20,521 nucleotides of DNA from an uncultured Bacteroidales bacterium (GCA_900549375.1 URNY01000032.1:1-20521), one strand, 5' to 3'. Counted from the first letter of the stretch, positions 8,042-17,218 are shown. Notes: a model not told the origin generated them from the letters alone. Translations and numbers: made by a program.

Positions 8042-11023
8042 TTAGAAACTCAGGCGCAGGCCGAGGATGAACTGTCGGCATGAAGGATAGTAGGTGCGCG
8101 AGCCGGTGGCGCCGGGCTCGAGACCGTTGACCTGTACGGAGGCCGGATCGATGCCGCTGTAGCGTGTCATCGTGGCCAGATTCTTGGCCGTGAAATCCAC
8201 GCGGAGCTCGTCGAGGAAGCGGGCGTTGACCTTCCAGGTATATCCGAGCGACACCATGTCGAGTTTCACATAGTCGCCTTTCTCGAGATAATAGTCGCTC
8301 ACAACCTGCTGTCCCTTTATGAGGGCGTTCTTGGTGTAGGCTTTCTGGAGCACGTTGCCCGTGAAACCCTGAGTGCCGTAATAGAAATCCTGCGTGTTGA
8401 AGATGTCGAATCCGAAGGCACCGCGGAAGAATACCGAGAGGTCCCAGTTGCGCCAGCGGAGATTCCCGGTTAGCGAGGCGTTGAACTTGGGAAGACCGTT
8501 TCCTACGATGCGCTTGTCGTCGTCAGTAGCCTCGGAGGCGGGAATCATGTTCCCCTTCTTGTCATAGACCACGAAGTTGCCGTCTTTGTCGATTCCGGCA
8601 TATTTGAACATGTAGAAGTTACCGATCCTCTCGCCGGCCTGAATACGTTGCAGCGTGTGCATCGGATAGGGGTCGGATGTGCCGCAGACGTCGTAGTAGT
8701 CCTGGCCTACATACTGGCCGTTGCTGAAGGATACGAACTTGTTGTCGCATGTGGCGCCAATGAAGTTGAAGCTCAGATCCCAGTCTTTGGTGCGGATGGG
8801 GTTATAGCGGAGGTCGATCTCTACTCCGGAGTTCTTCATCGTGCCGACGTTCACGAAGGTCGTGCCGTGCAGGTAGGGAGGAACGGGCACGTTGTAGTCG
8901 CCCAGAAGGTCCTGCTGACGGCGGTTGTAGTAGTTGACGGATCCGGAGAGCTTGTTGTCGAAGAGGGCGAAGTCGATGCCGACGTTCCAGTTCTTGGCTT
9001 TCTCCCATTTGAGGTTGGCGTTGACGTTTCGCGCCGGCCCCCAGACCTGAATCCATTTTCCCTGATAGTAGACATAACCGAAGCCGGTCATAGTGGCCAG
9101 CGAGCGGTAGAAATCGAAGTCCTGGTTACCGGTCTCGCCATAATCGGCGCGGATCTTGAGGTCATCGAGCCATGAGGCCGCGCCCTGCATGAATTTCTCC
9201 TGGCTTATGCGCCATCCTGCCGAAACGGCGGGGAAAGAACCCCATTTGTTGTTCTTACCGAATTTGGAACTGCCCTCTCGGCGCAGAGAGGCCGTGAGAA
9301 GATATTTCCCTTTGTAGTCGTAGCTGACTCGGCCGAAGAAAGCGATGAGCTTGGAATCGTTCTTATAGGAGCCCATTCCGATATTTCCCTCCTCGATTGC
9401 CCACTGGCCGTTGCCGAGATTGTCGGCGCCAAGACCGTCGTTGGCGAAATCCTTGTTGTCGGCGCTCATTCCGGAGTTCTTGATGTACTGGTAGGAATAG
9501 CCGAGCATCAGGCGCACATTGTGGTCGCCGAAGCGGCCGGAATAGTTGGCGAGCCATTCGAGGATCTGCTGCGAACTCTTGCCGTAGCTGCGGCTTCCCT
9601 CGCCCTCATATCCGTTGGCTATGGCCTGGGTGGAGGTGGAGGGACGGAACCAGTAATTGAAGTTGGAGCTTTCGTGGCCGGCGAAGGTGATCTGTGTGGA
9701 TAGCGTGTTGTTTCCATATTTCTCCTGATCTTTGAAGAGGAGAGGAAGGAGGTTCACTTTTGCCGTGCCGTCCCAGTCGAGAAGTTTTGTCTCGGCTGTG
9801 TTCTGCTCTTTGTTGATAAGCTCTACGGGGTTGTATCCTGCTGCCTGGCCGATGATGGCCGTGTAGCGTCCGGGGTTCTCCTCATCCATGATGGGAGTGG
9901 TCGGGTTGATCTCAAGGGCGTTCCGGAAAACGTCCCAGGAAGCGATCTTGCGGTTGATGATACGGGGAGCGACATTCACGTTGAAGGTGAAGAGGCCGCC
10001 TTTTGTGGTATGGTTCACCGATGCGCGGGCACCGTATTCCTCGCGGTTGGAGTATTTGTCGACGCCGTTGGCGTTCTTGTAGTCGATAGTGGCGCGATAA
10101 TTGCTGCGTTCGTTGCCGCCGCTGATGGTGAGCGTATGCTGGTTGGTCCAGCCTGTGCGCGTCACGGCGTCGAGCCAGTCGTCGTTGCCGCCCAGGTCGT
10201 TGCCGTTATACTGTCCGGCGCGATATACGCGATACATGTCGGCATCGAGCATCTTGAGGTCGTGGGTAGCTACATTGGCCGCAACCGAACCGGTATAGGT
10301 TGTGTGGACCTGACCGTCGCGGGCGCCTTTCTTGGTGGTTACCAGAATAACGCCGTTGGAACCGCGCGTGCCATAGATGGCCGATGCGGCGCCATCCTTC
10401 AGGATGTCGAACGAAGCGATATCGTTGGGGTTGATATTGGTGAGGTTTCCACCGGCCACTCCGTCGATCACAATGAGCGGGCCGAGGCCTGCCGCACGCG
10501 AGCTCACGCCGCGGATCTGTATCGAGGCCTGATTATTGGGGTCGCCGGCTCCGGTATTGGTAATGGACACTCCGGGGACCTTGCCCTGAATCATCATTGT
10601 CGGATCCACCGACGATGCCTTGAGGAAGTCTTTCTCGCCCACATGGGAGATAGCTGATGTCAGCTCTTTCTTGTCCATGGTGCCATAGCCGATCACCACT
10701 ACTTCGCTGAGAGTCTCGGCATCTTCGGAAAGCTCGATGCGAAGCGAAACCTGTCCGTTGACAGGAACCTCTTTGGATGCGAATCCGATATACCTTACTT
10801 CAATGCGCGCGTCCGGCTTTATGCCGGAGAGAGCAAAGTTGCCGTTGACATCGGTCATGGCGCTTTTCTTCGCATCGCCCTTCACTATGATAGTGGCACC
10901 GATCAGGGGCTCGCCGTCGGCAGCCGAGACAACGGTTCCCTTCACATCGTGGGCATATGCGGAAAGCCAACATGCCGTCGCTGCCAACAACAATGTCAGA
11001 ATTCTCTGCATTCTCTGTTTCAT
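8042..11023 (-). CDS. susC: SusC/RagA-family TonB-dependent outer-membrane transporter
   Basis: A 993-residue TonB-dependent importer forming the outer-membrane channel of the PUL. The signal peptide is about 1-24 (ending AYA-H). A carboxypeptidase-regulatory-like domain spans about 26-98 (VKGTVVSAADGEPLIGATI). The SusC signature SEVVVIGYGT (106-115) and plug domain (about 118-235: IQGKVPGVSI, DILKDGAASAIYGTRG, GVILVTTKKG) come next, then a long barrel ending in Phe (LGLRLSF). There is no extra N-terminal STN domain, so direct control of an anti-sigma factor is not expected. That agrees with the separate SusR-like regulator upstream. It is the first gene of the operon, with a consensus promoter about 90 bases before its start. 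A second Met at residue 5 could also serve as start. Confidence 0.96.
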   Translation of the reverse strand: MKQRMQRILTLLLAATACWLSAYAHDVKGTVVSAADGEPLIGATIIVKGDAKKSAMTDVNGNFALSGIKPDARIEVRYIGFASKEVPVNGQVSLRIELSEDAETLSEVVVIGYGTMDKKELTSAISHVGEKDFLKASSVDPTMMIQGKVPGVSITNTGAGDPNNQASIQIRGVSSRAAGLGPLIVIDGVAGGNLTNINPNDIASFDILKDGAASAIYGTRGSNGVILVTTKKGARDGQVHTTYTGSVAANVATHDLKMLDADMYRVYRAGQYNGNDLGGNDDWLDAVTRTGWTNQHTLTISGGNERSNYRATIDYKNANGVDKYSNREEYGARASVNHTTKGGLFTFNVNVAPRIINRKIASWDVFRNALEINPTTPIMDEENPGRYTAIIGQAAGYNPVELINKEQNTAETKLLDWDGTAKVNLLPLLFKDQEKYGNNTLSTQITFAGHESSNFNYWFRPSTSTQAIANGYEGEGSRSYGKSSQQILEWLANYSGRFGDHNVRLMLGYSYQYIKNSGMSADNKDFANDGLGADNLGNGQWAIEEGNIGMGSYKNDSKLIAFFGRVSYDYKGKYLLTASLRREGSSKFGKNNKWGSFPAVSAGWRISQEKFMQGAASWLDDLKIRADYGETGNQDFDFYRSLATMTGFGYVYYQGKWIQVWGPARNVNANLKWEKAKNWNVGIDFALFDNKLSGSVNYYNRRQQDLLGDYNVPVPPYLHGTTFVNVGTMKNSGVEIDLRYNPIRTKDWDLSFNFIGATCDNKFVSFSNGQYVGQDYYDVCGTSDPYPMHTLQRIQAGERIGNFYMFKYAGIDKDGNFVVYDKKGNMIPASEATDDDKRIVGNGLPKFNASLTGNLRWRNWDLSVFFRGAFGFDIFNTQDFYYGTQGFTGNVLQKAYTKNALIKGQQVVSDYYLEKGDYVKLDMVSLGYTWKVNARFLDELRVDFTAKNLATMTRYSGIDPASVQVNGLEPGATGSRTYYPSCRQFILGLRLSF

Positions 11024-11070
11024 GAAAGTTAAGTTTTTTAGGTATTATTGTTCAATATTTTTCACGGCAG

Positions 11071-11090
11071 TCCCGGCCTCCTCTTCGGGA
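11071..11090 (-). other. Small hairpin in the susC leader
   Basis: TCCCG (11071-11075) pairs with CGGGA (11086-11090), a 5-bp GC-rich stem with a 10-base loop. It lies about 48 bases before the susC start, inside the predicted untranslated leader (about 11024-11107). It may affect translation or transcript stability; the stem is short and could be chance. Confidence 0.25.
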
Positions 11091-11113
11091 ATATTCTTCG
11101 GTCGGAGATGTCA

Positions 11114-11143
11114 CAAAATTAGCACTGTGTCGATTCAATGCAA
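11114..11143 (-). promoter_or_regulatory. Predicted promoter of the susC operon
   Basis: On the minus strand TTG (11143-11141) is followed by exactly 19 bases and then TAATTTTG (11121-11114). This matches the Bacteroidetes housekeeping sigma consensus TTG / TAnnTTTG in sequence and spacing. Transcription would start near 11107, giving a leader of roughly 85 bases before susC. The same -7 octamer and spacing occur before the SulP gene in this window. Confidence 0.75.
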
Positions 11144-11163
11144 GATATATAAATCAGAATTAA

Positions 11164-11179
11164 GACCTTCTGCAAGGTC
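11164..11179. promoter_or_regulatory. Inverted repeat upstream of the susC promoter (candidate operator or weak terminator)
   Basis: GACCTT-CTGC-AAGGTC is a perfect 6-bp inverted repeat with a 4-base spacer. It begins 20 bases upstream of the -33 element of the susC promoter, where an activator could bind. It also lies about 105 bases beyond the regulator's stop codon. On the minus strand only a weak T-rich stretch (TTAATT) follows, so it is a poor intrinsic terminator. An activator site for the adjacent regulator is an inference. Confidence 0.35.
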
Positions 11180-11283
11180 ATATCTCTAATAATCAAATTA
11201 TTGTCAGGAGAGAGAAAGACCGCTTATTAAGATTTACGGAGAGCTTTTCAAGTGGTTTTTCAGAGCTTCCGGACCTCTTTCAC

Positions 11284-12975
11284 TCAGGGTTTGGGGATGC
11301 TCATAACGAGTCTGTCGAAGTCGTCTTTGCCAACCGAGGAGCGCGATTTGAGACGCGTCTTATAGACATAGACCGTATTGACCGACAGGTTGAGATAGCG
11401 GGCCACTTCGGCAACATTCTCGATGCCGAGACGCATCAGGGCATAAATGCGCACATCGGTCGGCAATCCGTGTTCTTCATCGATTTCATGACGTTCTCCT
11501 TCGGGGAAGAGAGCATCGAATTCTTCGGGGAAATTCGGGAAGAGCTTGAGGAAAGCGCTGTCGAACGAAGTATACATGCGTTCACGCTCGTCCTTTGTTC
11601 CTGCCTGCTGAAGTATTCTGGCCACCTCGTCGTATTGGCGCCCTTTAAGCTTAGTCAGAGCGCGTTTCATCTTCCCTTCGATTTCTCCCACAAAATCAGT
11701 GTTTCCTATAAGCGACTGTATGATGTAACGGTCCTTGATCTCGCCCGTCTCGCGCAATTGCCGGTTAAGGTCGGAGAGGGCTTCGTTGCTTCTGGCAAGT
11801 TCCACTGTCTTGCGCCGGATCTCTTCATGAGATTCGGCAAGACTGCGGTTGCGTCTTCTGAGTTTAAAGAATAACCAGAGCGAGAGGATCAGCAACCCCA
11901 CAATCACTATCACTATGGCCACAAGCAAGGATACACGGGCCGACACGCGGCCGTAGCGCGTAGTCTCGATTATGGGAAGGACATTGTTGATTTCCTTCTG
12001 CCGCAGACGGGAATTGAAGGTTTTGGCGTCTTCGAGCGCATAATGGATATACCGATTGGCGCGCTCAAGCTGGCCGGCTCCATGCATAAGCTGTGCAAGA
12101 TCTTTGGCGGCCGTAGTCTCTCGCGTGCAGCTGCGGATGTCGTGAATGGCCGAAATGGCAAGATGACGGATCGCGTTGCCGATGTCGCCTGCCACCCAAT
12201 AAGAGCGTCCGGCTTCGGAATGCACCACGGCGAGCGTATGGTCATCGAGGCTGAATTCCCCGGGAAGGGCGGCATAGGCTTTAGCAAGTTCCGATACCGG
12301 AACGCCGCGCAATTCCATTATCGAGATCTCGGCATGCCGCCTGTCGAAACTTCCGACAGGCGCCGCTTCATAAGTCTTTTCGGCATATAACGCAAGTGAA
12401 TCGGCATAGGCGCGCCCAAGCGGAGAGGAGGCTCCGGCATATGAACTCATGTTGCGGTAATAACACATGCATATGCTGTAGAATGCAGCCAGTTCCTCAG
12501 GGGGTATTGTGGTTACGGAGATGGCGCGCAACATATCGTCGGCCTCTTTGAAGAGTCCGACGGAATTATAGCATTCCATCAGCGCGATGCGCGCCAGAGT
12601 GAGACGCGCGCGTTGCGCCGTGTCGCCAAGAGCCGTCTGATACATCCTTGTGGCATAACTGTAGGCGGAGTCGAACTGGAAGACTTTGTATTCGCGATAG
12701 AGGTCGCGGTAAAGCGAGAAGCGGGCGCCCGGATCGCGCTCGGCAATGAGCCTCTGGCGCAGTCCGGAGATATATTTCTCTTTGTTGTCGATCAAAGAGC
12801 CTGATAATCTTATTTCATTGTCGAGAAGCGATAGCAGCGAATCGGTGGACTTGGCGAGTTCGGCTGTATGCGCCGGCAAGGTTGCAACAAGCACATAGAG
12901 GAATACCGCCATCACTCTTGCGAACGACAGCGGTTTCTTATCTTTATTGATAAATCCTTTCACTGTTACCGTCAT
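11284..12975 (-). CDS. SusR-like membrane-spanning PUL regulator (DUF6377-type)
   Basis: A 563-residue predicted sensor-regulator in the inner membrane. An N-terminal hydrophobic signal segment (about 20-38) is followed by a periplasmic helical, TPR-like domain (about 45-340; FDSAYSYATRM, IYHYAL-type helices). One strong transmembrane helix (about 346-369), a cytoplasmic coiled coil (372-415) and a C-terminal helix-turn-helix (about 505-545; VAEVARYLNLSVNTVYVYKTRL) follow. This layout fits the SusR/DUF6377 family, in which the periplasmic part senses oligosaccharide and the cytoplasmic part activates susC transcription. It lies just upstream of susC in the same direction with a 260-base gap containing the susC promoter and an inverted repeat. 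The most upstream Met is kept; a start at Met22 would still leave a signal segment. No kinase or receiver domain is present, so it is not a hybrid two-component system. Confidence 0.85.
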   Translation of the reverse strand: MTVTVKGFINKDKKPLSFARVMAVFLYVLVATLPAHTAELAKSTDSLLSLLDNEIRLSGSLIDNKEKYISGLRQRLIAERDPGARFSLYRDLYREYKVFQFDSAYSYATRMYQTALGDTAQRARLTLARIALMECYNSVGLFKEADDMLRAISVTTIPPEELAAFYSICMCYYRNMSSYAGASSPLGRAYADSLALYAEKTYEAAPVGSFDRRHAEISIMELRGVPVSELAKAYAALPGEFSLDDHTLAVVHSEAGRSYWVAGDIGNAIRHLAISAIHDIRSCTRETTAAKDLAQLMHGAGQLERANRYIHYALEDAKTFNSRLRQKEINNVLPIIETTRYGRVSARVSLLVAIVIVIVGLLILSLWLFFKLRRRNRSLAESHEEIRRKTVELARSNEALSDLNRQLRETGEIKDRYIIQSLIGNTDFVGEIEGKMKRALTKLKGRQYDEVARILQQAGTKDERERMYTSFDSAFLKLFPNFPEEFDALFPEGERHEIDEEHGLPTDVRIYALMRLGIENVAEVARYLNLSVNTVYVYKTRLKSRSSVGKDDFDRLVMSIPKP

Positions 12976-13000
12976 AAGGGCATGTCTACCATTAGGAGGG

Positions 13001-13008
13001 TAAAATTA
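13001..13008 (-). promoter_or_regulatory. Tentative -7 element for the regulator gene
   Basis: TAATTTTA on the minus strand matches TAnnTTTG at all but the last base and lies about 25 bases before the regulator's start. No -33 TTG is found at 19-21 bases; the nearest TTTG is 32 bases away. The surrounding 85-base gap is very AT-rich. Weak support only. Confidence 0.28.
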
Positions 13009-13060
13009 GTGCAATTTTTATCTTTTAAAAAATATTTTAACAAATTTTCTCGGCTCCGGC

Positions 13061-15307
13061 CTATTTGCGACGTTTGGCACCGCCTTTGGCTCGGCGTTTC
13101 TGCTTGCTGGGTTCGTTGCGCTTGCCGGGCTTGTGCTGCTCGAGAGGACGATTGGGGTTGCCGGTGTCGGTGATCAGGGCGAAGTCGAGCTGCTTGCGGT
13201 CGAGATCGGCACGCGCCACCTGCACTTTCACCTGATCGCCGAGGGTGTAACGTGTTCCGTGGCGGCGACCGACAAGACAGTAGTTCTTCTCGTCGTAGTC
13301 ATAGAAATCATCGGCAAGATCGCGCACCGGAACGAGCCCTTCGCACATCGAATCGGTCAGCTCCACATAGAATCCCCATTCTGTCACTCCCGAAATGACG
13401 CCGTCGTAGATCTCTCCGAGGCGGTCTTTCATGTATTCCACCTGCTTATAGCGGATGGAAGCGCGTTCGGCATTGGCGGCAAGTTGCTCCATCTCGGAGG
13501 AGTGGCGGCACTCCTCCTCGAGCTTGTTTTTGTCGACACTGCGGCCTCCGCCGGCATAACGGGCAAGCAGACGATGCACCATCATGTCGGGATAACGGCG
13601 TATCGGGGAGGTAAAGTGTGTGTAATAATCCATGGCGAGGCCGTAGTGGCCCACGTTGTCGGTGGTGTAGACAGCTTTGGCCATGGAGCGGATGGCGAGG
13701 ATGGAGAGCATGTTCTCCTCCCCTTTTCCTTTTACATCGCGCAGCAGGCGGTTCATGCTCTGGTTCACCTCTTTGGCGCGGCCTTCGGTGGCGAGCTTAT
13801 AGCCGAAGCGCGAAGCTATGAGCGCGAGGTTGCTCATCTTCTCGGGATTCGGGTTTTCGTGGATACGATATACGAAGGTCTTCGGTTTCTTACCCTTCTT
13901 CCCTTTTCCGATGGATTCGGCCACGGTGAGATTGGCGAGAAGCATGAATTCCTCGATGAGTTTGTTGGCGTCTTTCGATTCTTTGAAGTAGACGCTCAAG
14001 GGCTTGCCGGAGGCATCAATCTCGAAGCGCACTTCGGAGCGGTCGAATTCGAGTGCTCCGGCGTCATAACGGCGCTGGCGCAGTTTCTTGGCAAGATCGT
14101 TGAGAATCTTGAGCTCGCGGGCATATTCTCCTTCTCCCTTCTCGATGATTCCCTGAGCCTCTTCATAGGTGAAACGGCGGTCGCTGCGGATGGCGGTGCG
14201 GCCGATGCGGCTGTTGACCACATTGGCGTTTGCGTCAAGCTCGAAAATTGCGGAGAATGTGAGCTTCTCTTCGTTGGGACGCAAGGAACAGATGCCGTTG
14301 GAGAGACGCTCGGGAAGCATGGGGATGGTGCGGTCCACGAGATAGACGCTCGTGGCGCGCTCGCGGGCCTCTTTGTCGATTATCGAGCCGGGATGCACGT
14401 AGTGGGTCACGTCGGCGATATGCACCCCCACTTCCCAGTTGCCGTTGGCAAGCTGTCGGATGGAGAGGGCGTCGTCGAAGTCTTTGGCGTCGCGGGGGTC
14501 GATGGTGAAGGTTGTCACGCCTCGGAAATCCTCGCGTCTGGCAATCTCTTCGGGAGTGATCCCCTCTTCGATGCGGTCGGCGGCTTTCTCCACATTCTCG
14601 GGATATTTATAGGGGAGGCCGAACTCGGCGAGAATGGCATGCATCTCTGCGGTGTTCTCCCCTTTGCGGCCTAAGATATCCACTACTTCGCCGCGGGGAT
14701 TCATCTCGTCGTCTTTCCAGTAGGTGATGCGTGCTATGGCTTTGTCGCCGGTCTTGCCGCCACGCAGGCGGTTGCGCGGGATTATGATGTCGGCGGCGAG
14801 GAATTTGGAGTCGGTGACAAGAGCGGCATAGTTTTTGTCGACTTTCAGCGTGCCGATGAATACCTGATCTTTGGCCTCAAGGATCTCCATCACCTGTGCC
14901 TCCGGCTCGCGGCCGGCACGGGCCGCGGATACCATCACGCGCACTTTGTCGCCGTTGAGGGCGTGCATCGAGTTGCGCTCGGCCACCATTATCTGTTCCT
15001 CATCGATAACCACGGCGTTCTTGCCGTTGGAACGGCGCACGAATATGCCGACATTTTCCGTGCCGCGGTTTGAGAAGGCTTTGTATTTGCCGAGGCCAAC
15101 CTCCTGAATTTCATCGACGGCCACAAGCTCATCGAGAAGATTGATGATGTCGAGGCGACTCGCGGGATTGGTGGCATCGATGGCGAATGCTATCTGCTTA
15201 TAGTTGAAGGATTGTTTGTTCTGCTTCTGCAGAAACTCCATTATCTTTTCCTGCAGCTCGCGCTTACGCGGGCGACGGGCAGCGTTTTCGGGTTTATTCT
15301 TTTTCAT
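13061..15307 (-). CDS. rnr: Ribonuclease R
   Basis: A 748-residue 3'-to-5' exoribonuclease of the RNB (RNase II/R) family, acting in the cytoplasm on structured RNA in mRNA decay and rRNA/tRNA quality control. A winged-helix-like N-terminus (about 15-75) precedes cold-shock-like RNA-binding domains (about 85-215). The RNB catalytic domain follows with the metal-binding DPRDAKDFDD (270-279), HIADVTHYV (296-304) and the late HFTSPIRRYPD motif. An S1 domain covers about 632-712 (YDGVISGVTEWGFYVEL). The protein ends in a Lys/Arg-rich tail (about 714-748), as in many RNase R proteins. Length and domain order are normal. It is separated from the PUL regulator by 85 bases and probably transcribed from its own promoter. 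It marks the boundary between housekeeping genes and the PUL. Confidence 0.96.
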   Translation of the reverse strand: MKKNKPENAARRPRKRELQEKIMEFLQKQNKQSFNYKQIAFAIDATNPASRLDIINLLDELVAVDEIQEVGLGKYKAFSNRGTENVGIFVRRSNGKNAVVIDEEQIMVAERNSMHALNGDKVRVMVSAARAGREPEAQVMEILEAKDQVFIGTLKVDKNYAALVTDSKFLAADIIIPRNRLRGGKTGDKAIARITYWKDDEMNPRGEVVDILGRKGENTAEMHAILAEFGLPYKYPENVEKAADRIEEGITPEEIARREDFRGVTTFTIDPRDAKDFDDALSIRQLANGNWEVGVHIADVTHYVHPGSIIDKEARERATSVYLVDRTIPMLPERLSNGICSLRPNEEKLTFSAIFELDANANVVNSRIGRTAIRSDRRFTYEEAQGIIEKGEGEYARELKILNDLAKKLRQRRYDAGALEFDRSEVRFEIDASGKPLSVYFKESKDANKLIEEFMLLANLTVAESIGKGKKGKKPKTFVYRIHENPNPEKMSNLALIASRFGYKLATEGRAKEVNQSMNRLLRDVKGKGEENMLSILAIRSMAKAVYTTDNVGHYGLAMDYYTHFTSPIRRYPDMMVHRLLARYAGGGRSVDKNKLEEECRHSSEMEQLAANAERASIRYKQVEYMKDRLGEIYDGVISGVTEWGFYVELTDSMCEGLVPVRDLADDFYDYDEKNYCLVGRRHGTRYTLGDQVKVQVARADLDRKQLDFALITDTGNPNRPLEQHKPGKRNEPSKQKRRAKGGAKRRK

Positions 15308-15384
15308 ATTCAGTAATTTCTTTTTACGTAGCTGTCGTAAGCGGACGCATCTGGGCCTATAGTGTCTTACTACAATTATAACGC

Positions 15385-15416
15385 CAAATTAACGCTTTTT
15401 TCCTGAAAAACACAAA
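15385..15416 (-). promoter_or_regulatory. Predicted promoter of rnr
   Basis: On the minus strand TTTG (15416-15413) is followed by 20 bases and TTAATTTG (15392-15385), one mismatch from TAnnTTTG. The predicted start near 15378 gives a leader of about 70 bases. The site lies in the 162-base gap between the SulP gene and rnr. Confidence 0.5.
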
Positions 15417-15443
15417 AACCTGCGTTTTCCGCCTTCAAAACCT

Positions 15444-15473
15444 CTGAGTTCTGCCCTCTGCCCTCTGACTCAG
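15444..15473. repeat. Tandem heptamer inside an inverted repeat at the end of the SulP gene
   Basis: CCCTCTG occurs twice back to back (15454-15460 and 15461-15467), with CCTCTG again at 15441-15446. The block is bracketed by CTGAGT (15444-15449) and ACTCAG (15468-15473), which pair perfectly with an 18-base loop. The right arm includes the SulP stop codon. On the minus strand no T-run follows directly, so it is not a convincing terminator; it may stabilise the mRNA 3' end. Confidence 0.4.
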
Positions 15474-17218
15474 GCTTCGTCTCTCATCACTCTGACCTCC
15501 GGCTTAATTCCTGTTTCCGCAAGTGTTGCCGATGCTGCAAGACCGTTGGCCACTACCACGGCTTTGGAGATGTGGTCGCAGATATGAGCGTCGCCGATAA
15601 GACGGTCGATGCCGGCCTTATGCAGGTCGGCGCGGACGTTGTCGCGCACGCCGGAAAGCACTATCTTTATTCCTTCGCGATGTGACGATTCGATGAGAAG
15701 CTGAAGGTTATGGAGGCCCGTCGAGTCGATGAAGGGAACTTTACGCATACGGATGATCCGCACTTTCGGCTTCTCTTGAAGCGACAGACGCACCATCTCG
15801 TCGAATTTCGTGGCGGCGCCGAAGAAGAAGGGGCCGTCGATTTCATATACCGACACACCGGGGCGCAGATCGAGCACTTCATGTCGCGAAATGTCGGTGC
15901 CGTCCATGGCGTCGAGCTGTTCGCCGTAGACTTTTATCGTGGTGTTCTCCGTGATGCGTCGCAGGAACACCACCACGGCGAGCAGAAGTCCGATTTCGAT
16001 GGCGATGGTCAGGTTGAAGACCACTGTCAGCGCGAATGTCACCACAAGAACCCAGAAATCCCCTTTCGGATTATGAACCATGCCGTAAACCGTGCGCCAG
16101 CCGCTCATGTTGTAGCTCACCATGATGAGCACGGCGGCCAGACAAGACATGGGCACAAGGTTGATAAGGGGCATAGCGAACATGAAAACACAGAGGAGCA
16201 CAATGGCATGCACGATTCCGGCCACAGGTGTCTTGCCGCCGTTGGTGATGTTTGTCATGGTGCGGGCTATGGCGCCGGTTACGGGAATACCGCCGAAGAG
16301 AGGAACGGCCACATTCGCCAGGCCTTGCCCTATCAGCTCGGTGTTGCAGTTGGTGCGGTCGCCGGTTCGTCCGTCGGCCACTGTTGCGCTCAGCAGACTC
16401 TCGATAGCGCCGAGCATGGCGATGGTGAAGGCCGATGGCAGCAACATGTTCACTGATTCCATGTCAAGGCCGATATCCGCAACGCGCGGAAGTTCCGGCA
16501 CCAGATTGCCGAAACGGTCACCGATGGTGGGTATGCCGGTGATTCCGAAAGCCTCGCGCATGATATAGACTACGGCCGTGACTACCACGATGGCCGTCAG
16601 CGAGCCGGGGATGCGCTTGGATATACGGGGCATGAGGATGATAATCAGAAGTGAGAGCACTCCGACACAGAGAGTGGAGATATCAACCGAGCCGAAATGG
16701 CGCAGATAGACACCCCATTTCCCTATGAAGTCGCCGGGAACCGGCTCATTGATGGAGAGTCCGAAAAAATCAGGCATCTGAGTGGAGAAAATCGTCAGGG
16801 CAATACCGGCCGTGAAACCGACCACAATCGGGTAAGGGATGAATTTGATGATGGTGCCGAGACGAAAAAGTCCCATCAGAAGCAATATGCATCCTGCCAT
16901 GAATGTGGCCAGTGCGAGTCCCTGAAGACCGTAAAGCTGAATGATGTTGTAGATGATAACGATGAAGGCCCCCGTAGGACCTCCGATCTGCACCGAGTTG
17001 CCTCCGAACGCGGAGACTATGAAACCGCCCACTACTGCCGTGACCAATCCCACCGTGGGGCTGACTCCGCTGGCTATCGCGAAGGCAATCGCCAATGGAA
17101 GGGCAACTATGCCGACAACAATGCCGGCGACCATATCACTCCTGAAGCGAGCCATGCTGTAGTTGCGGCACGCCTCCAATAATGCCGGATGAAAATCCGG
17201 CTTACCTGTAATTTTCAT
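15470..17218 (-). CDS. SulP-family inorganic anion transporter with STAS domain
   Basis: A 582-residue inner-membrane transporter of the SulP/SLC26 family, which carries sulfate, bicarbonate or related anions. The transmembrane core spans about 25-420, with family motifs GIVALPLAIAFAIASG (36-51), QIGGPTGAF (77-85), the conserved AIESLLSATVADGRTG segment (271-286) and PVTGAIARTMTNITNGG (312-328). A cytoplasmic STAS domain covers about 445-558 with the FIDSTG motif (496-501), whose Ser is the usual regulatory position in STAS domains. Length is standard. The substrate cannot be decided from sequence, and no sulfate-assimilation or carbonic-anhydrase gene is adjacent. It has its own consensus promoter directly after uvrC. 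Confidence 0.93.
   Translation of the reverse strand: MKITGKPDFHPALLEACRNYSMARFRSDMVAGIVVGIVALPLAIAFAIASGVSPTVGLVTAVVGGFIVSAFGGNSVQIGGPTGAFIVIIYNIIQLYGLQGLALATFMAGCILLLMGLFRLGTIIKFIPYPIVVGFTAGIALTIFSTQMPDFFGLSINEPVPGDFIGKWGVYLRHFGSVDISTLCVGVLSLLIIILMPRISKRIPGSLTAIVVVTAVVYIMREAFGITGIPTIGDRFGNLVPELPRVADIGLDMESVNMLLPSAFTIAMLGAIESLLSATVADGRTGDRTNCNTELIGQGLANVAVPLFGGIPVTGAIARTMTNITNGGKTPVAGIVHAIVLLCVFMFAMPLINLVPMSCLAAVLIMVSYNMSGWRTVYGMVHNPKGDFWVLVVTFALTVVFNLTIAIEIGLLLAVVVFLRRITENTTIKVYGEQLDAMDGTDISRHEVLDLRPGVSVYEIDGPFFFGAATKFDEMVRLSLQEKPKVRIIRMRKVPFIDSTGLHNLQLLIESSHREGIKIVLSGVRDNVRADLHKAGIDRLIGDAHICDHISKAVVVANGLAASATLAETGIKPEVRVMRDEA

Noticed and set aside
8042..11023. Hybrid two-component or anti-sigma control of susC
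   Set aside because: SusC lacks an STN domain, and the adjacent regulator has no kinase, receiver or sigma domains; it fits the SusR-like type.
13041..13060. Possible terminator after rnr (GC-rich GCCGGAGCCG followed by T-rich DNA)
   Set aside because: Only a 3-bp stem with a 2-base loop can form, and the T-rich stretch does not follow directly.
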